Below, one piece after another: positions 16,806 to 25,726 of a stretch of 64,000 nt of DNA (its first letter is position 1; each line of letters opens with the position of its first letter). A program made the position numbers and the translations under genes. This DNA is from UBA6136 sp044350805 (GTDB lineage Bacteria > Pseudomonadota > Gammaproteobacteria > Methylococcales > Methylococcaceae), in the NCBI GenBank assembly GCA_044350805.1, contig JBILGU010000001.1, positions 1-64,000 on the forward strand, in the 5' to 3' direction. Below the pieces are notes generated by a model. The model had not been told where the DNA came from, searched no databases, and saw only the letters and a program-made list of their open reading frames with translations.

Positions 16806-18479
16806 ATGAAACTCGCTCAAGCATTTCCCCGTTATCCGATGGAGCACCTCGAGAGACTGATTAGCCTTGAGTCACAGGACCTTTATGCCGTTCTGGCTTT
16901 TGCACTTGCTGCCGGGGTCATGGCTCTGGCAACGCCGATCGCCGTTCAAGCCTTGGTCAACACCATTGCGTTCGGGGTTCTGGTTCAGCCGTTAGTTGTT
17001 CTCATGCTTGTCCTGTTTGGCTGTCTGGCCCTAAACAGCGTTCTTAACGGATTGCAGATCTTCGTCGTTGAAATGATTCAACGGCGATTGTTCGTCCGCT
17101 TGGTCAGTCAGATTTCAGCGAAGCTGATGGAGGGAAGACTCGACAATCCCCTGTTCAGGAAGGGATCCGATCTTGCAAATTATTACTTCGAGGTGATGAC
17201 CATACAGAAAACCTGGTCAAATCTCTTACTGGACGGTCTGGCCTATGGGCTTCAGACACTGATTGGACTCATTCTGCTGGCTTTTTATCACCCGGCCCTT
17301 CTGGGGTTCGACGCCCTGATCATTGCCTCCCTGTATGTGATCTTCAGCGTGCTGGGCAAAGATGGCGTCGAGACTGCCATTGCCGAGTCTGAGGCCAAAT
17401 ACGCCGTTGCCTCATGGCTTCAGGAACTGCCTCGACATCCGCTCGCAACCCGTTATGGACAGGGAAAAGCATGGGGGCTAAACCGGTCCAACGCCCTGAC
17501 CGAGGACTATCTGGATCGATCTCAGGATCACTTCAAGGTTCTCATTAAGCAGCAAGCTGCCATCCTGGGGTTGTATGCCGTGGCCAATTCCATCTTATTA
17601 GGCCTTGGGGGTTGGATGGTGATCGAACGACAGCTGACCTTGGGTCAGCTGGTTGCGGCAGAACTGATCGTCAGTGCCATGCTCTCAGGACTCACTCGCC
17701 TTGGAAAAACCATTACCAGCTATTACGACTTGATGGCGGGGATGGATAAGTTGACTTACCTTCTGGACCTTCCGGAGGAGGCTCTAAGCCAAAGTGGAGC
17801 CGCAGATGAATCGATACTGACATCCATCAAGTTCGAAAATCTGGTCATCACGACAGAGGAAAAGGACAAAACCCTCACCATCCCAGACTTCGAACTTTTC
17901 CCTGGTGAAAAGTGTGTCTTCTTCACCAGGAGCCCCGCATGTTCGGTGAATATGCTCGAGAGCCTGAGTGGTCTCAGACCACCGACCGCAGGAACGATCT
18001 CGATCAATGGGATTGATACCCGAATTGTGGGACTCAAAACATTCAGGGATCAATCCGCTCTGGCCATGCATCCCGAATGGTTCCAGGTGAGCATCGTTGA
18101 AAACGTCAAAATGGGAAATCCTTCGATTGGTTTTGGGCTGGTTCAAGAGGCCCTAAGATGCGTCGGTCTAGATCAAACGATTCAAGGACTCACCGAGGGT
18201 GCAACATCGACCCTCACCGTCACAGGGGCACCCCTTACCCTGGAGGAGCTGTGTCGTTTGACCATCGCAAGAGCCATTGCCGGCCAGCCCCGTTTACTCT
18301 TGGTGGGCCCCCTAATTGATTCGATTGCTGATCCTTACCTTCATGACATACTGGATGCGCTTTTGGACCCCAAGGCGCCTTGGTCATTAATTCTTGTGAC
18401 GGCAAGCGCCAGAGTGAGTCAGGCAACTCAGGGAAGAGCCAAGGTGATTCAGCTCAAGCCTGAGCACAATCCGAGGTGA
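16806..18479 (+). CDS. ABC-exporter-like protein with a degenerate (ATPase-dead) nucleotide-binding domain
   Basis: 557 residues with the layout of a type-1 ABC exporter: about six membrane segments in residues 25-310, then an NBD-like domain from about 338. Every catalytic motif is altered. The Walker A position (373-381) reads FTRSPACSV with no GxxGxGK; the signature position (477-481) reads LTLEE, not LSGGQ; the Walker B position (496-502) reads RLLLVGP, lacking Asp and Glu; the H-loop reads VTASA without His. The fold context (PPTAGTISINGID, LTIARAIAGQPRLLLV) is preserved, so this is selection for structure without ATP hydrolysis, not random decay. It is coupled to HlyD- and TolC-type genes (stop overlaps the next GTG). 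No C39 peptidase domain. Energy source and cargo are unknown. Confidence 0.8.
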   Translation: MKLAQAFPRYPMEHLERLISLESQDLYAVLAFALAAGVMALATPIAVQALVNTIAFGVLVQPLVVLMLVLFGCLALNSVLNGLQIFVVEMIQRRLFVRLVSQISAKLMEGRLDNPLFRKGSDLANYYFEVMTIQKTWSNLLLDGLAYGLQTLIGLILLAFYHPALLGFDALIIASLYVIFSVLGKDGVETAIAESEAKYAVASWLQELPRHPLATRYGQGKAWGLNRSNALTEDYLDRSQDHFKVLIKQQAAILGLYAVANSILLGLGGWMVIERQLTLGQLVAAELIVSAMLSGLTRLGKTITSYYDLMAGMDKLTYLLDLPEEALSQSGAADESILTSIKFENLVITTEEKDKTLTIPDFELFPGEKCVFFTRSPACSVNMLESLSGLRPPTAGTISINGIDTRIVGLKTFRDQSALAMHPEWFQVSIVENVKMGNPSIGFGLVQEALRCVGLDQTIQGLTEGATSTLTVTGAPLTLEELCRLTIARAIAGQPRLLLVGPLIDSIADPYLHDILDALLDPKAPWSLILVTASARVSQATQGRAKVIQLKPEHNPR

Positions 18480-18484
18480 TCAGC

Positions 18485-19789
18485 ATGCCACCCGAATCCG
18501 ATCCAAAGCCTTGGAAAGAGCCCCTGCCCGCCATTCGGCTCACGGAAACCACGGGTTCTACCCGGCGATTCGCCAGAAACCTGGGGTGGTTTCTCCTCTT
18601 GGTTCTGGTGTTCCTCGCACTGACCCCTTGGCAACAGAATATTCAGGGCGTGGGACGCGTGATTGCGTTTGCGCCTCAGGAGCGCCAGCAAACCATCGAG
18701 GCCACCGTAGAGGGACGCATTGTTGCATGGAGTGTTCAAGAGGGTTCTGAAGTCAAGGCCGGCACTCAAATCGGAGAAATCAGCGACTATGACCCTGAGC
18801 TTCCTCGACGCATCCAGCAGGAACTGACGACGCTAGATCAACGATTGGCGGTGATACAAACCCGCATAGAGGCCTTGGAAGCCCAGACCGCTTTAGCCGA
18901 AAGATCCAAAGAAATGGCTGTTCTGGCGGCCGAGGCAAGGATCAGGATGGCAGAAGAAAGGCTCAACGCTTCTAACCACAACGTTGAGGCGGCTTCTGCA
19001 GCCTATGAAACGTCCCGACTCAACTATGAAAGACAGCGAGCCCTCGAGCAAAAGGGGCTGGCATCAAGAAGAACATTTGAACTTTCCGAGCTGGATTACA
19101 CCCAAAAACGGACCGATCGGGAGCGCTCACAGGCAGCATACAAGGCCGCCGCAAGTGAGGTCGAAGCCATTCGGGCCGATCGACAGAAAATATTGGCAGA
19201 CAGCGGGGCCTCCGTTGAGAAGTCTCGTTCAGAACTTGCCAAAAGTCGCGAAGAACTTCAATACGCCCAAGCCGAGCGGCTAAAGCTTGAAACTCGACTG
19301 GCCCGTCAAGGGTCCCAGCATATTGTCGCGCCCCGGGATGGCACCATTTTTCGCCTGGTAGCCAACCCCGGGGCAGAGGTCGTAAAGCCCGGTGATGCGG
19401 TTGCAATTCTCATCCCTTCAACCCGACAGCGTGCGGTCGAACTCTGGGTGGATGGAAACGATGCCTCTCTGATCGATACTGGCAGGAAAGTTCGACTCCA
19501 ATTCGAGGGTTATCCCGCCATTCAGTTTTCCGGTTGGCCGGAGACAGCCGTCGGAACCTTCGGTGGCGTCGTCTCCTTGTTGGACTCGACGGATAACGGA
19601 AAAGGTGACTTTAGGATTCTGATTTTGCCGGACAATGATGACGAACCATGGCCTGACGAACGTTTCATTCGACAGGGCGTTCGAGTCAACGGTTGGGTTC
19701 TACTCAACAAGGTCAGGCTTGGTTACGAGTTGTGGCGTATTTTCAATGGCTTCCCGCCACTGATCCAACCCGAGAAAAGCTCCAAATGA
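18485..19789 (+). CDS. HlyD-type periplasmic adaptor (membrane fusion protein)
   Basis: 434 residues from ATG 18485; a GTG at 18476 overlapping the upstream stop is also possible. One N-terminal membrane anchor (about residues 33-50, WFLLLVLVFLALTPW), a lipoyl half-motif (VEGRIVAWSVQEGSEVKAG), a long Ala/Glu/Arg-rich coiled-coil hairpin (about 100-270), the second lipoyl half (IVAPRDGTIFRLVANPGAEV) and a beta-barrel domain. This is the bridge between an inner membrane exporter and an outer membrane channel. Its partners are the degenerate ABC protein upstream and the TolC-like protein downstream (ATGA overlap). Confidence 0.88.
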   Translation: MPPESDPKPWKEPLPAIRLTETTGSTRRFARNLGWFLLLVLVFLALTPWQQNIQGVGRVIAFAPQERQQTIEATVEGRIVAWSVQEGSEVKAGTQIGEISDYDPELPRRIQQELTTLDQRLAVIQTRIEALEAQTALAERSKEMAVLAAEARIRMAEERLNASNHNVEAASAAYETSRLNYERQRALEQKGLASRRTFELSELDYTQKRTDRERSQAAYKAAASEVEAIRADRQKILADSGASVEKSRSELAKSREELQYAQAERLKLETRLARQGSQHIVAPRDGTIFRLVANPGAEVVKPGDAVAILIPSTRQRAVELWVDGNDASLIDTGRKVRLQFEGYPAIQFSGWPETAVGTFGGVVSLLDSTDNGKGDFRILILPDNDDEPWPDERFIRQGVRVNGWVLLNKVRLGYELWRIFNGFPPLIQPEKSSK

Positions 19790-21321
19790 AGGGAAGCGCC
19801 ATCGCATCAAGCGTGATCGTTTTGCTGCTATTGTTGTCCGACGCAAAGGACAGCTTTGCGGACTCGCACGCGAAGCCACATCAGTCCCCAAGCCATCACA
19901 TAAAGGAATCAAACCCCAGATCTCAGGGGTATCTTCATGTCGAACAGGTCATCCAGTCTGCGCTTCAGAGCTTCCCCGCCGTGTTGGCCGCAAGTAAACG
20001 CCGGGAGATGGCGACGGGAGAAAAGTTGGCTGCCGAAGGGGGTTTTGACACCCTGATCAAAATGTACTCTCGGTCCTCACTGGCCGGCCAATATCAAAAC
20101 GAGAATGTAGACGTCGGGTTTGAACAACCCACCGAATATTGGGGAGCTACCTTCTTTGGTGGTTATCGCCGAGGCGTCGGAAAATATCCTGTCTATGAAG
20201 GTAAAAGTGAAACCGCGACCGATGGTGAAGTCCGAGCCGGTGTCGTGATTCCACTCTGGCGGAATAGAGACATCGATCGAAGGCGCGCAAACCTCGCGCA
20301 AGCTGACCTGAATCAACTTATTGCTGGGCATGAGTACGATCAACAGCTGTTAGAGCTTGAACGGCAGGCAACCTATCGATACTGGGATTGGGTCCTTGCC
20401 GGCAGACGCGTTGCAATTGCACGACATCTCCTCGATGTCGCAAAGTCGAGAGACGAGGGACTTAAGGACCGGATTCGTCTGGGCGATCTTCCCGCCATCG
20501 ACGCGACTGAAAATCAGCGAGCCGTCGTTGAGCGAGAAGAGCGACTGGTTGCTGCGGAACGAGCCTTGGATCAGGCAGCCATTCAGTTGTCGCTGTATCT
20601 GAGAACCCCCGAAGGTGAGACCCTGTTACCGGGTGTCGAGGATTTGCCTCAAGGTTTTCCAAAAGCAAAGGACCACCATCACAGACCCTTGGATAAATTG
20701 ATCGATGATGCCCTGTTGAAGCGACCAGAGATCAAGCGTATCGAAACGCAGATCCGTCATGCACAAGTCGAGAGCCAACTCGTGCAAAACCAGCGCTTGC
20801 CCGGGGTCGACCTGACGATTAGTGGCGCTCAGGATTTTGGTATCAGCCAGTCCAATCTGGTCAACCGCTCGGAATTCTATGCGGGTGTCGTTATAGATAT
20901 GCCCGTCCAACAGCGGGTTGCCGAAGGAAAAGGCATCGCGGCAGAAGCGAATCTCTCCCGCTTAATGGCCGACCGTCAACTCGCAGAGGATCGGGTACGA
21001 AATGATATTCGAGATTCGGTCTCGGCGATTAAGGCGGCCTTCAAGCGAATCGGCTTAGCCGATCAGCAACGAAGCCTTGCCCGTCATCTGGAAGAGGGCG
21101 AGAAGACCAAGTATGGTCTTGGAGAGAGTAACCTCATGCTGGTCAACCTGAGAGAGCTCGCAAGTGGCGATGCATCAATGACCTACGCTGACGCCTTGAA
21201 CAGCTACCATCGTGCGCTGGCTGATTTTCGATTTTCATCAGGAGAGATCACCCACCTCTCCGAGGACGCACATCATCATCCTCACAAAACCATCGATTAC
21301 GATTTCGATCCCACGTCCTGA
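19786..21321 (+). CDS. TolC-family outer membrane channel
   Basis: 511 residues from the ATG at 19786, which overlaps the adaptor stop as ATGA. A signal peptide is visible (ASSVIVLLLLLSDAKDSFA), followed by a His-rich linker. Two outer-membrane-efflux repeats with long amphipathic helices: ATYRYWDWVLAGRRVAIARH in the first half and AEANLSRLMADRQLAEDRVR in the second. A second His cluster (HHHH near the middle, HHHPH close to the C-terminus) is unusual and could bind metal. Expected to trimerise in the outer membrane and complete the export channel of this locus. Confidence 0.87.
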   Translation: MKGSAIASSVIVLLLLLSDAKDSFADSHAKPHQSPSHHIKESNPRSQGYLHVEQVIQSALQSFPAVLAASKRREMATGEKLAAEGGFDTLIKMYSRSSLAGQYQNENVDVGFEQPTEYWGATFFGGYRRGVGKYPVYEGKSETATDGEVRAGVVIPLWRNRDIDRRRANLAQADLNQLIAGHEYDQQLLELERQATYRYWDWVLAGRRVAIARHLLDVAKSRDEGLKDRIRLGDLPAIDATENQRAVVEREERLVAAERALDQAAIQLSLYLRTPEGETLLPGVEDLPQGFPKAKDHHHRPLDKLIDDALLKRPEIKRIETQIRHAQVESQLVQNQRLPGVDLTISGAQDFGISQSNLVNRSEFYAGVVIDMPVQQRVAEGKGIAAEANLSRLMADRQLAEDRVRNDIRDSVSAIKAAFKRIGLADQQRSLARHLEEGEKTKYGLGESNLMLVNLRELASGDASMTYADALNSYHRALADFRFSSGEITHLSEDAHHHPHKTIDYDFDPTS

Positions 21322-21352
21322 CACTCATTGATCTACCGGCCAGGCTAAACGC

Positions 21353-21493
21353 ATGCGAGAAATTCTTTATTGGCTCCTGTTTTTAACGATTCTTTTCGTT
21401 ATCGGAGTGATCTATTTCGAGTTCCGCAGCACCACCTACACAACCGCCGATGGTGCCTGCCAATCCTTGACGATCGAAGACGACTGTTTCTGA
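21353..21493 (+). CDS. Small single-span membrane peptide (46 aa)
   Basis: Starts MREILYWLLFLTILFVIGVI and ends CQSLTIEDDCF, so it has one N-terminal membrane span followed by a short polar tail with two cysteines. It begins 32 bases after tolC on the same strand, with only a weak AGG upstream. Too short for most gene finders. The hydrophobic pattern is protein-like rather than random. It may be a small subunit or assembly peptide of the exporter. No known family is recognised. Confidence 0.5.
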   Translation: MREILYWLLFLTILFVIGVIYFEFRSTTYTTADGACQSLTIEDDCF

Positions 21494-21625
21494 TCGCCCA
21501 AGAACCATCCGTTGGCTTGCCCGAACCAATGCAGCTTCCATTGGTCTCAGCTAACGGCTGGCGAATTCTGGATGACTCGCATCATGCCCCTGTGTCTATT
21601 CCGAGCAACGATTCGAGGACCTTTC

Positions 21626-22018
21626 ATGAAGCGAACAAAAGCAAGTCTGATTTTGATGATCTCCACCTTTTTTGCACCTGCTGTTTTCGGCTACGGCTCA
21701 GGAGGCGGAGGTGGCGGAAGCTCGTGCAGCGAGCCTCAGTTCTCTTCAGAGTCGCCGAAGAATGAAACGGCCGTTTCCAGCCTGACCCTGTTTTCGTTTG
21801 AAGCTTCCAAAAATACGGACCTTAAAACGCTGACTGTCGAAGTGGATGGGGTGAAACATGAGCCCAAAGTCTCGAGCCTCAACAGCGGAGACTCGCGAAT
21901 TGACGTAGATCTGATCGAGCCAAAGACCAAGGCCTCCAAGGTCAGGATCACGGTCAAGGCGAAAAGTGATGACGGCTGCGAATCATTCCAGCCCTACTAC
22001 ATCGAGGTCAAACCCTAG
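21626..22018 (+). CDS. Small secreted protein, Gly-rich N-terminus, two cysteines, immunoglobulin-like
   Basis: 130 residues from ATG 21626, with GAGGA about 10 bases upstream. Sec signal peptide (ASLILMISTFFAPAVFG), then GSGGGGGGSS, then a domain of about 95 residues beginning CSEPQF and ending near SDDGCESFQPYYIEV. The alternating pattern suggests a beta-sandwich with one disulfide between its only two cysteines. A clear paralogue is at 36506: both share CxxPxF, SFxASxNT, DLxxPKT and SDDGC in the same order. Function unknown; its place at the end of the exporter locus suggests it is a periplasmic partner or surface product. Confidence 0.75.
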   Translation: MKRTKASLILMISTFFAPAVFGYGSGGGGGGSSCSEPQFSSESPKNETAVSSLTLFSFEASKNTDLKTLTVEVDGVKHEPKVSSLNSGDSRIDVDLIEPKTKASKVRITVKAKSDDGCESFQPYYIEVKP

Positions 22019-22044
22019 TCCATTGATCAACTCGATTGCGGACA

Positions 22045-22069
22045 AATGATCTGGTCAGAGCAGATCATT
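22045..22069. terminator. Hairpin between convergent genes
   Basis: AATGATCTG (22045-22053) and CAGATCATT (22061-22069) form a perfect 9-bp stem with a 7-base loop. It lies between the 3' end of the small secreted protein gene and overlaps the 3' end of ubiG. No T-tract on either side, so a terminator role is only suggested by position. Confidence 0.35.
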
Positions 22070-22813
22070 CGGCTTGACGAAGGCCATCATGTAATTGACT
22101 GACAGTGACGAAACTTCGCGGAAACTGTGGGTCAGAGGGTTCATCAGGACACCGGTCGTTGAGACAGGATTCAGCCCTTCCGGTTTCAACAGCGCATTCA
22201 ATTCGTCTGGCTTTACGAATTTTCGCCACTGGTGCGTTCCCTTTGGAAGCCACCGGAACATGTATTCTGCGCCAACAATTGCCCCGAGATAGGACATGAG
22301 GGTTCGATTAAGGGTTGCCACGATCATGACACCCCCGGGCTTGACCAGCTTTGCGGCACTTTTCAAAAACAGGGGCAGATCCCCAACATGCTCGACCACT
22401 TCCATGTTGAGGACCACATCAAAGACTTGGCCCTTCTCACTCAGATCCTCTACCGCGATAGAGCGGTAATCGATCTTCAGACCTTCCTTTTCGGCATGAT
22501 GACGGGCAATCATGAGGTTTTTTTCAACCACATCGATTCCGGTCACGGTCGCTCCCAAACGGGCCATGGCCTCGCTGAGGATGCCACCACCGCAGCCCAC
22601 ATCGAGAATCTTTAGACCCGCCAGTTCAGACCCACTCTGCGGGAAATGCAAATCAAAAGACTTGAGGATTTCACCCACAATCCACTGGACCCTCAATTGA
22701 TTCATGCGATGGAGAGGGCGAAACGGGCCTTCCAGGTCCCACCAAAGGGAGGCCACACGCTCAAATCGAACGGCATCCTCAGGGTCTTTGGTCGTTCCTG
22801 TGTATTCACTCAT
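22055..22813 (-). CDS. ubiG: Ubiquinone biosynthesis O-methyltransferase
   Basis: 252 residues from ATG 22813 (GGAG upstream); an in-frame start at 22855 is less likely. SAM-dependent methyltransferase catalysing both O-methylations in ubiquinone synthesis. Hallmarks: FERVASLWWDLEGPFRPLHRMNQLR at the N-terminus (quoted blocks FERVAS, WWDLEG, PFRPLHRMNQLR), motif I ILDVGCGGGILSEAMARLGA, VLNMEVVEHV, and THQWRKFVKPDEL near the C-terminus. It shows that the host uses ubiquinone, hence Proteobacteria. Downstream of nhaD on the same strand with a 70-base gap. Confidence 0.94.
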   Translation of the reverse strand: MSEYTGTTKDPEDAVRFERVASLWWDLEGPFRPLHRMNQLRVQWIVGEILKSFDLHFPQSGSELAGLKILDVGCGGGILSEAMARLGATVTGIDVVEKNLMIARHHAEKEGLKIDYRSIAVEDLSEKGQVFDVVLNMEVVEHVGDLPLFLKSAAKLVKPGGVMIVATLNRTLMSYLGAIVGAEYMFRWLPKGTHQWRKFVKPDELNALLKPEGLNPVSTTGVLMNPLTHSFREVSSLSVNYMMAFVKPNDLL

Positions 22814-22882
22814 CCATGCATCTCCAGTCTGGGCCTGTTTAATGGTTGGACCCAAAGATTTCCACTTCGTGCGCCACTAGAC

Positions 22883-24328
22883 CTAATGCTGGAAAAGATG
22901 GGCGTTGACCAGAAGATGCGTGCCAATCGCCGCGAAATAGCCGAGGAGAATTGCAGGGCACCACTTCATGTGTGAAGCAAAGGTGTATTTCCCCTTGGCA
23001 ATCCCCATCAGGCCAATCCCGGGAGCCGACCCAATGGCCAGCAGACTTCCGCCCACCCCAAGGGTCAGGGTCACCAAAAGCCACTGCCCCAACGGAAGGT
23101 CAGGGTGCATGTTCAAAACCGCAAACATTAAGGTGCCATTGTCCACAAAAGCTGACGACAGCCCAATGAGGATGTTCGCAACTGTCGGGCTATGCTCACC
23201 AAAAAGCCAGCCTGAGACAGCATCGAGATAGCCAATGAAACCCAGACCTCCGATACCCACCATGGCGCCATAAAAGAAAAACAAGGTATCCCACTCCAGT
23301 CGGCCAATTTTTTCAAAGATCAGGAAGCTCTGTCCCCGCTGAAGGTCCTTGAGCTCGCTTCTCGCGGTATCGTTTTCATCCAGTGGGTTTGTCTCGGGAA
23401 TCAGAGTGAAAAGGTCACTGGTCTTCATGAGATAAAAACTGAAGAACTGTAAAAGGCTCAAGCCTGCCATCATTCCGGCCGCAGGCGGAAGCTCAAGCGC
23501 CATGTTAAAGACCACCGCCAGAGAGATCGTGACCACAAACAGAGCAATGATGCGTTTGGTTCCACGATGAAGCTCAATGGTCTCAATCTCGATCTTGGGA
23601 ACCCCCCGAGGGACGGCAAAAGACATCATCAATGCGGGAACCACAAAGTTCACGACACAGGGAAGAAACAGCAAAAAGAAATCCGTGAATTTCAAGACAC
23701 CGCCCTGCCAGACAAACAGGGTCGAGATCCCCCCCAAGGGGCTAAAGGATCCTCCCGCATTGCAGGCAACGACGATATTGATCGCGGCCAGTGAGACAAA
23801 CTTTGGATTTTGCTTTCCAACCGCAATCGCAACGGCTCCAACCAGCAAGCCCGTAGTCAGCCCATTCACCATGGTCGACAAAAGAAAGGCAATGATCCCG
23901 GTGATCCAAAAAAGCGACTTGTATCCCATGTTAAGTCTTAGAAGACGGACTCTCAGGGCATCAAAAACCCGCATGTCCTCCATCACATTGAGGTAACTCA
24001 TGGAAACCATGATGAAGAGCAGCAATTCAAAGAAGGCTTGGAGGTTCTCCTTGAAGGCACGGAGGGCAAGTTCCGTATCACCGATCTGCTGGTAGTGGAC
24101 CAAGATCGCAATCCAGACCAACGAGGCGCCAAGAAGCATGGGTTTGGATTTTCGAAGGAAGGTGACGTCTTCGAACATTGCAGCAATATAGGCCACCACG
24201 ATCACGACGAGGGAGAAGTAACCGGCCCACGTTTGAGTGAGATCGAGCGGCTTGGGGGGTGCGCCCTCCCCCGCCCATGACATGATGGGGAGACTAAAAA
24301 GGAAAAGCACCCATCCGAAAAAGGCCAT
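22883..24328 (-). CDS. nhaD: Sodium/proton antiporter, NhaD family
   Basis: 481 residues from ATG 24328 (AGGGA upstream); a GTG at 24352 is also in frame. Starts with a cleavable-looking hydrophobic segment (FFGWVLFLFSLPIMSWA), then about 12 membrane spans. Family marks: FEDVTFLRKSKPMLLGASLV, NVMEDMRVFDALR, FLLSTMVNGLTTGLLVGAVA, NAGGSFSPLGGISTLF, and SSAFVDNGTLMFAVL. Exports Na+ (or Li+) in exchange for H+ at the inner membrane. Fits the salt-adapted picture given by the glucosylglycerate operon. Confidence 0.93.
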   Translation of the reverse strand: MAFFGWVLFLFSLPIMSWAGEGAPPKPLDLTQTWAGYFSLVVIVVAYIAAMFEDVTFLRKSKPMLLGASLVWIAILVHYQQIGDTELALRAFKENLQAFFELLLFIMVSMSYLNVMEDMRVFDALRVRLLRLNMGYKSLFWITGIIAFLLSTMVNGLTTGLLVGAVAIAVGKQNPKFVSLAAINIVVACNAGGSFSPLGGISTLFVWQGGVLKFTDFFLLFLPCVVNFVVPALMMSFAVPRGVPKIEIETIELHRGTKRIIALFVVTISLAVVFNMALELPPAAGMMAGLSLLQFFSFYLMKTSDLFTLIPETNPLDENDTARSELKDLQRGQSFLIFEKIGRLEWDTLFFFYGAMVGIGGLGFIGYLDAVSGWLFGEHSPTVANILIGLSSAFVDNGTLMFAVLNMHPDLPLGQWLLVTLTLGVGGSLLAIGSAPGIGLMGIAKGKYTFASHMKWCPAILLGYFAAIGTHLLVNAHLFQH

Positions 24329-24368
24329 CGTTCCCTGAAATCTTGAATTCACGTCGTTTGCGCCACTC

Positions 24369-25478
24369 TTAATTCTGCTTTTCCGGGTAGCTTATACCGA
24401 TACCCAGATCCGAGGGCGCATCCTTTTCCTTGAGGAAGGCTGGACTCATCGTCTCAACCAATTGATGTTCATGATCGGAAATAAGCAATACCTTGAGACC
24501 TTCCTCCTGAGCAACCTTCAAAGCCTCATCCTCTCCCACGCAGAGGAGTGCCGTATCCCAAAGATCGGCGAGGGTAGGATCTTCATGAAGGATAGTGACC
24601 GAGAGAAGGTTGTGCGTCACAGGGCGGCCTGAACGGGGGTCCATGATATGAGAATAGACCTGGCCTTCCTGCTCGAAGTAATGGCGATAGGTCCCCGCTG
24701 TCATGATGGCGGTCCCCTGAGTCTCTCGAACATCAATCAGGCTTTGGATTTCCTTACTGAAAGGGGATGGCTTTTCAACAGCAACGCGCCAGTGACTGCC
24801 ATCCGGTTTTCGGCCTCGGACCTTGAGCTCACCCCCAATTTCCACCAGGTAGTCGATGAGACCTTGCTGCTCGAGTGCCGTAGCAATCACACCGACGGTG
24901 TAACCCTGACCGATGGAGGAGAGATCCAATTGAATTTCGGGATCACGCTTTCGCATCCGACGACCCGACCGATCCACTTCAATCTTTTCCATTCCGACGT
25001 GCTTCATCACGCGGCGAATTTCAGCTTCCGGAGGCACTTTTTGTGGGCCTGCCTTGGAAAAGCCCCAAAGATCAAACAGGGGCTTGATGGTTAGATCAAA
25101 ACAGCCATGGGTCTTGTCGCTGACCTCTTGAGCAAGAGAGGTCAGGTAAGCCAGTTCGGCTGATACAGAAACCCAATCCGTCGTCTTTTGATGATTGAAA
25201 CGACTGAGTTCTGAATCATCGCGGTAATTGGATACCGCAAGATCAACACGGTTAAAAATCGCATCAATGAGTTCCTGCAGACTCCTCTCAGAAATCTTTG
25301 ATGGATCGATGACCACCTTGACATGGTAGGTGGTCCCTTGTTGCTGTCCGGCGAACTCTTTGATATCGCTGGGTGGTCCGCACCCGGTGAGGGTGAGGCC
25401 CAAGGAGAGAATCAGCCATTGAAGGCATGATCTGTACATAGGAGACAGAAAAAGCATGGAGTAGGCAGCCGTCGGCAT
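24369..25478 (-). CDS. apbE: FAD:protein FMN transferase (ApbE), lipoprotein
   Basis: 369 residues from the farthest start; the ATG at 25439 (MYRSCLQWLILSLGLTLTGC) gives a more typical lipoprotein signal. Lipobox LTGC, then the ApbE domain: GTTYHVKVV, SNYRDDSELSRFN, DLTIKPLFDLWGF, LDLSSIGQGYTV, VEIGGELKVRG, ASHIMDPRSGRPV-like block (YSHIMDPRSGRP), and LADLWDTALLCVG with the metal-binding aspartate. Attaches FMN to Thr of target flavoproteins such as NqrB/NqrC or RnfD/RnfG subunits in the periplasm. Upstream of nhaD on the same strand (gap about 40 bases), which could point to a sodium-linked target, but none is in the window. Confidence 0.92.
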   Translation of the reverse strand: MPTAAYSMLFLSPMYRSCLQWLILSLGLTLTGCGPPSDIKEFAGQQQGTTYHVKVVIDPSKISERSLQELIDAIFNRVDLAVSNYRDDSELSRFNHQKTTDWVSVSAELAYLTSLAQEVSDKTHGCFDLTIKPLFDLWGFSKAGPQKVPPEAEIRRVMKHVGMEKIEVDRSGRRMRKRDPEIQLDLSSIGQGYTVGVIATALEQQGLIDYLVEIGGELKVRGRKPDGSHWRVAVEKPSPFSKEIQSLIDVRETQGTAIMTAGTYRHYFEQEGQVYSHIMDPRSGRPVTHNLLSVTILHEDPTLADLWDTALLCVGEDEALKVAQEEGLKVLLISDHEHQLVETMSPAFLKEKDAPSDLGIGISYPEKQN

Positions 25479-25549
25479 TTCAATGTCACGATTTTACCGA
25501 CATTGACACCAGGATACCTAAACCTTAAGGCCACTTGAATCAAAAAGTG

Positions 25550-25595
25550 CCGCGCCGCCAAGAGTGGGGGATAACAGCGTTGAAATGCGGCGCGG
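25550..25595. repeat. GC-rich inverted repeat
   Basis: CCGCGCCGC (25550-25558) and GCGGCGCGG (25587-25595) are perfect complements around a 28-base spacer, in the 250-base gap between apbE and the GNAT gene. The long loop argues against a simple terminator; regulator site or RNA structure are alternatives. Confidence 0.4.
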
Positions 25596-25726
25596 CCAAG
25601 TTTGCGCTTGTTGCAAAGCATTTATTGTGACCACGGCGACAAAGAGGAGTTCCCAGAAAGGGAGAGACAAAAGACAAGACTCAACAAGAGCGGCTCTGGC
25701 GCTGTGATTGAACTTGACCCCTTTCC

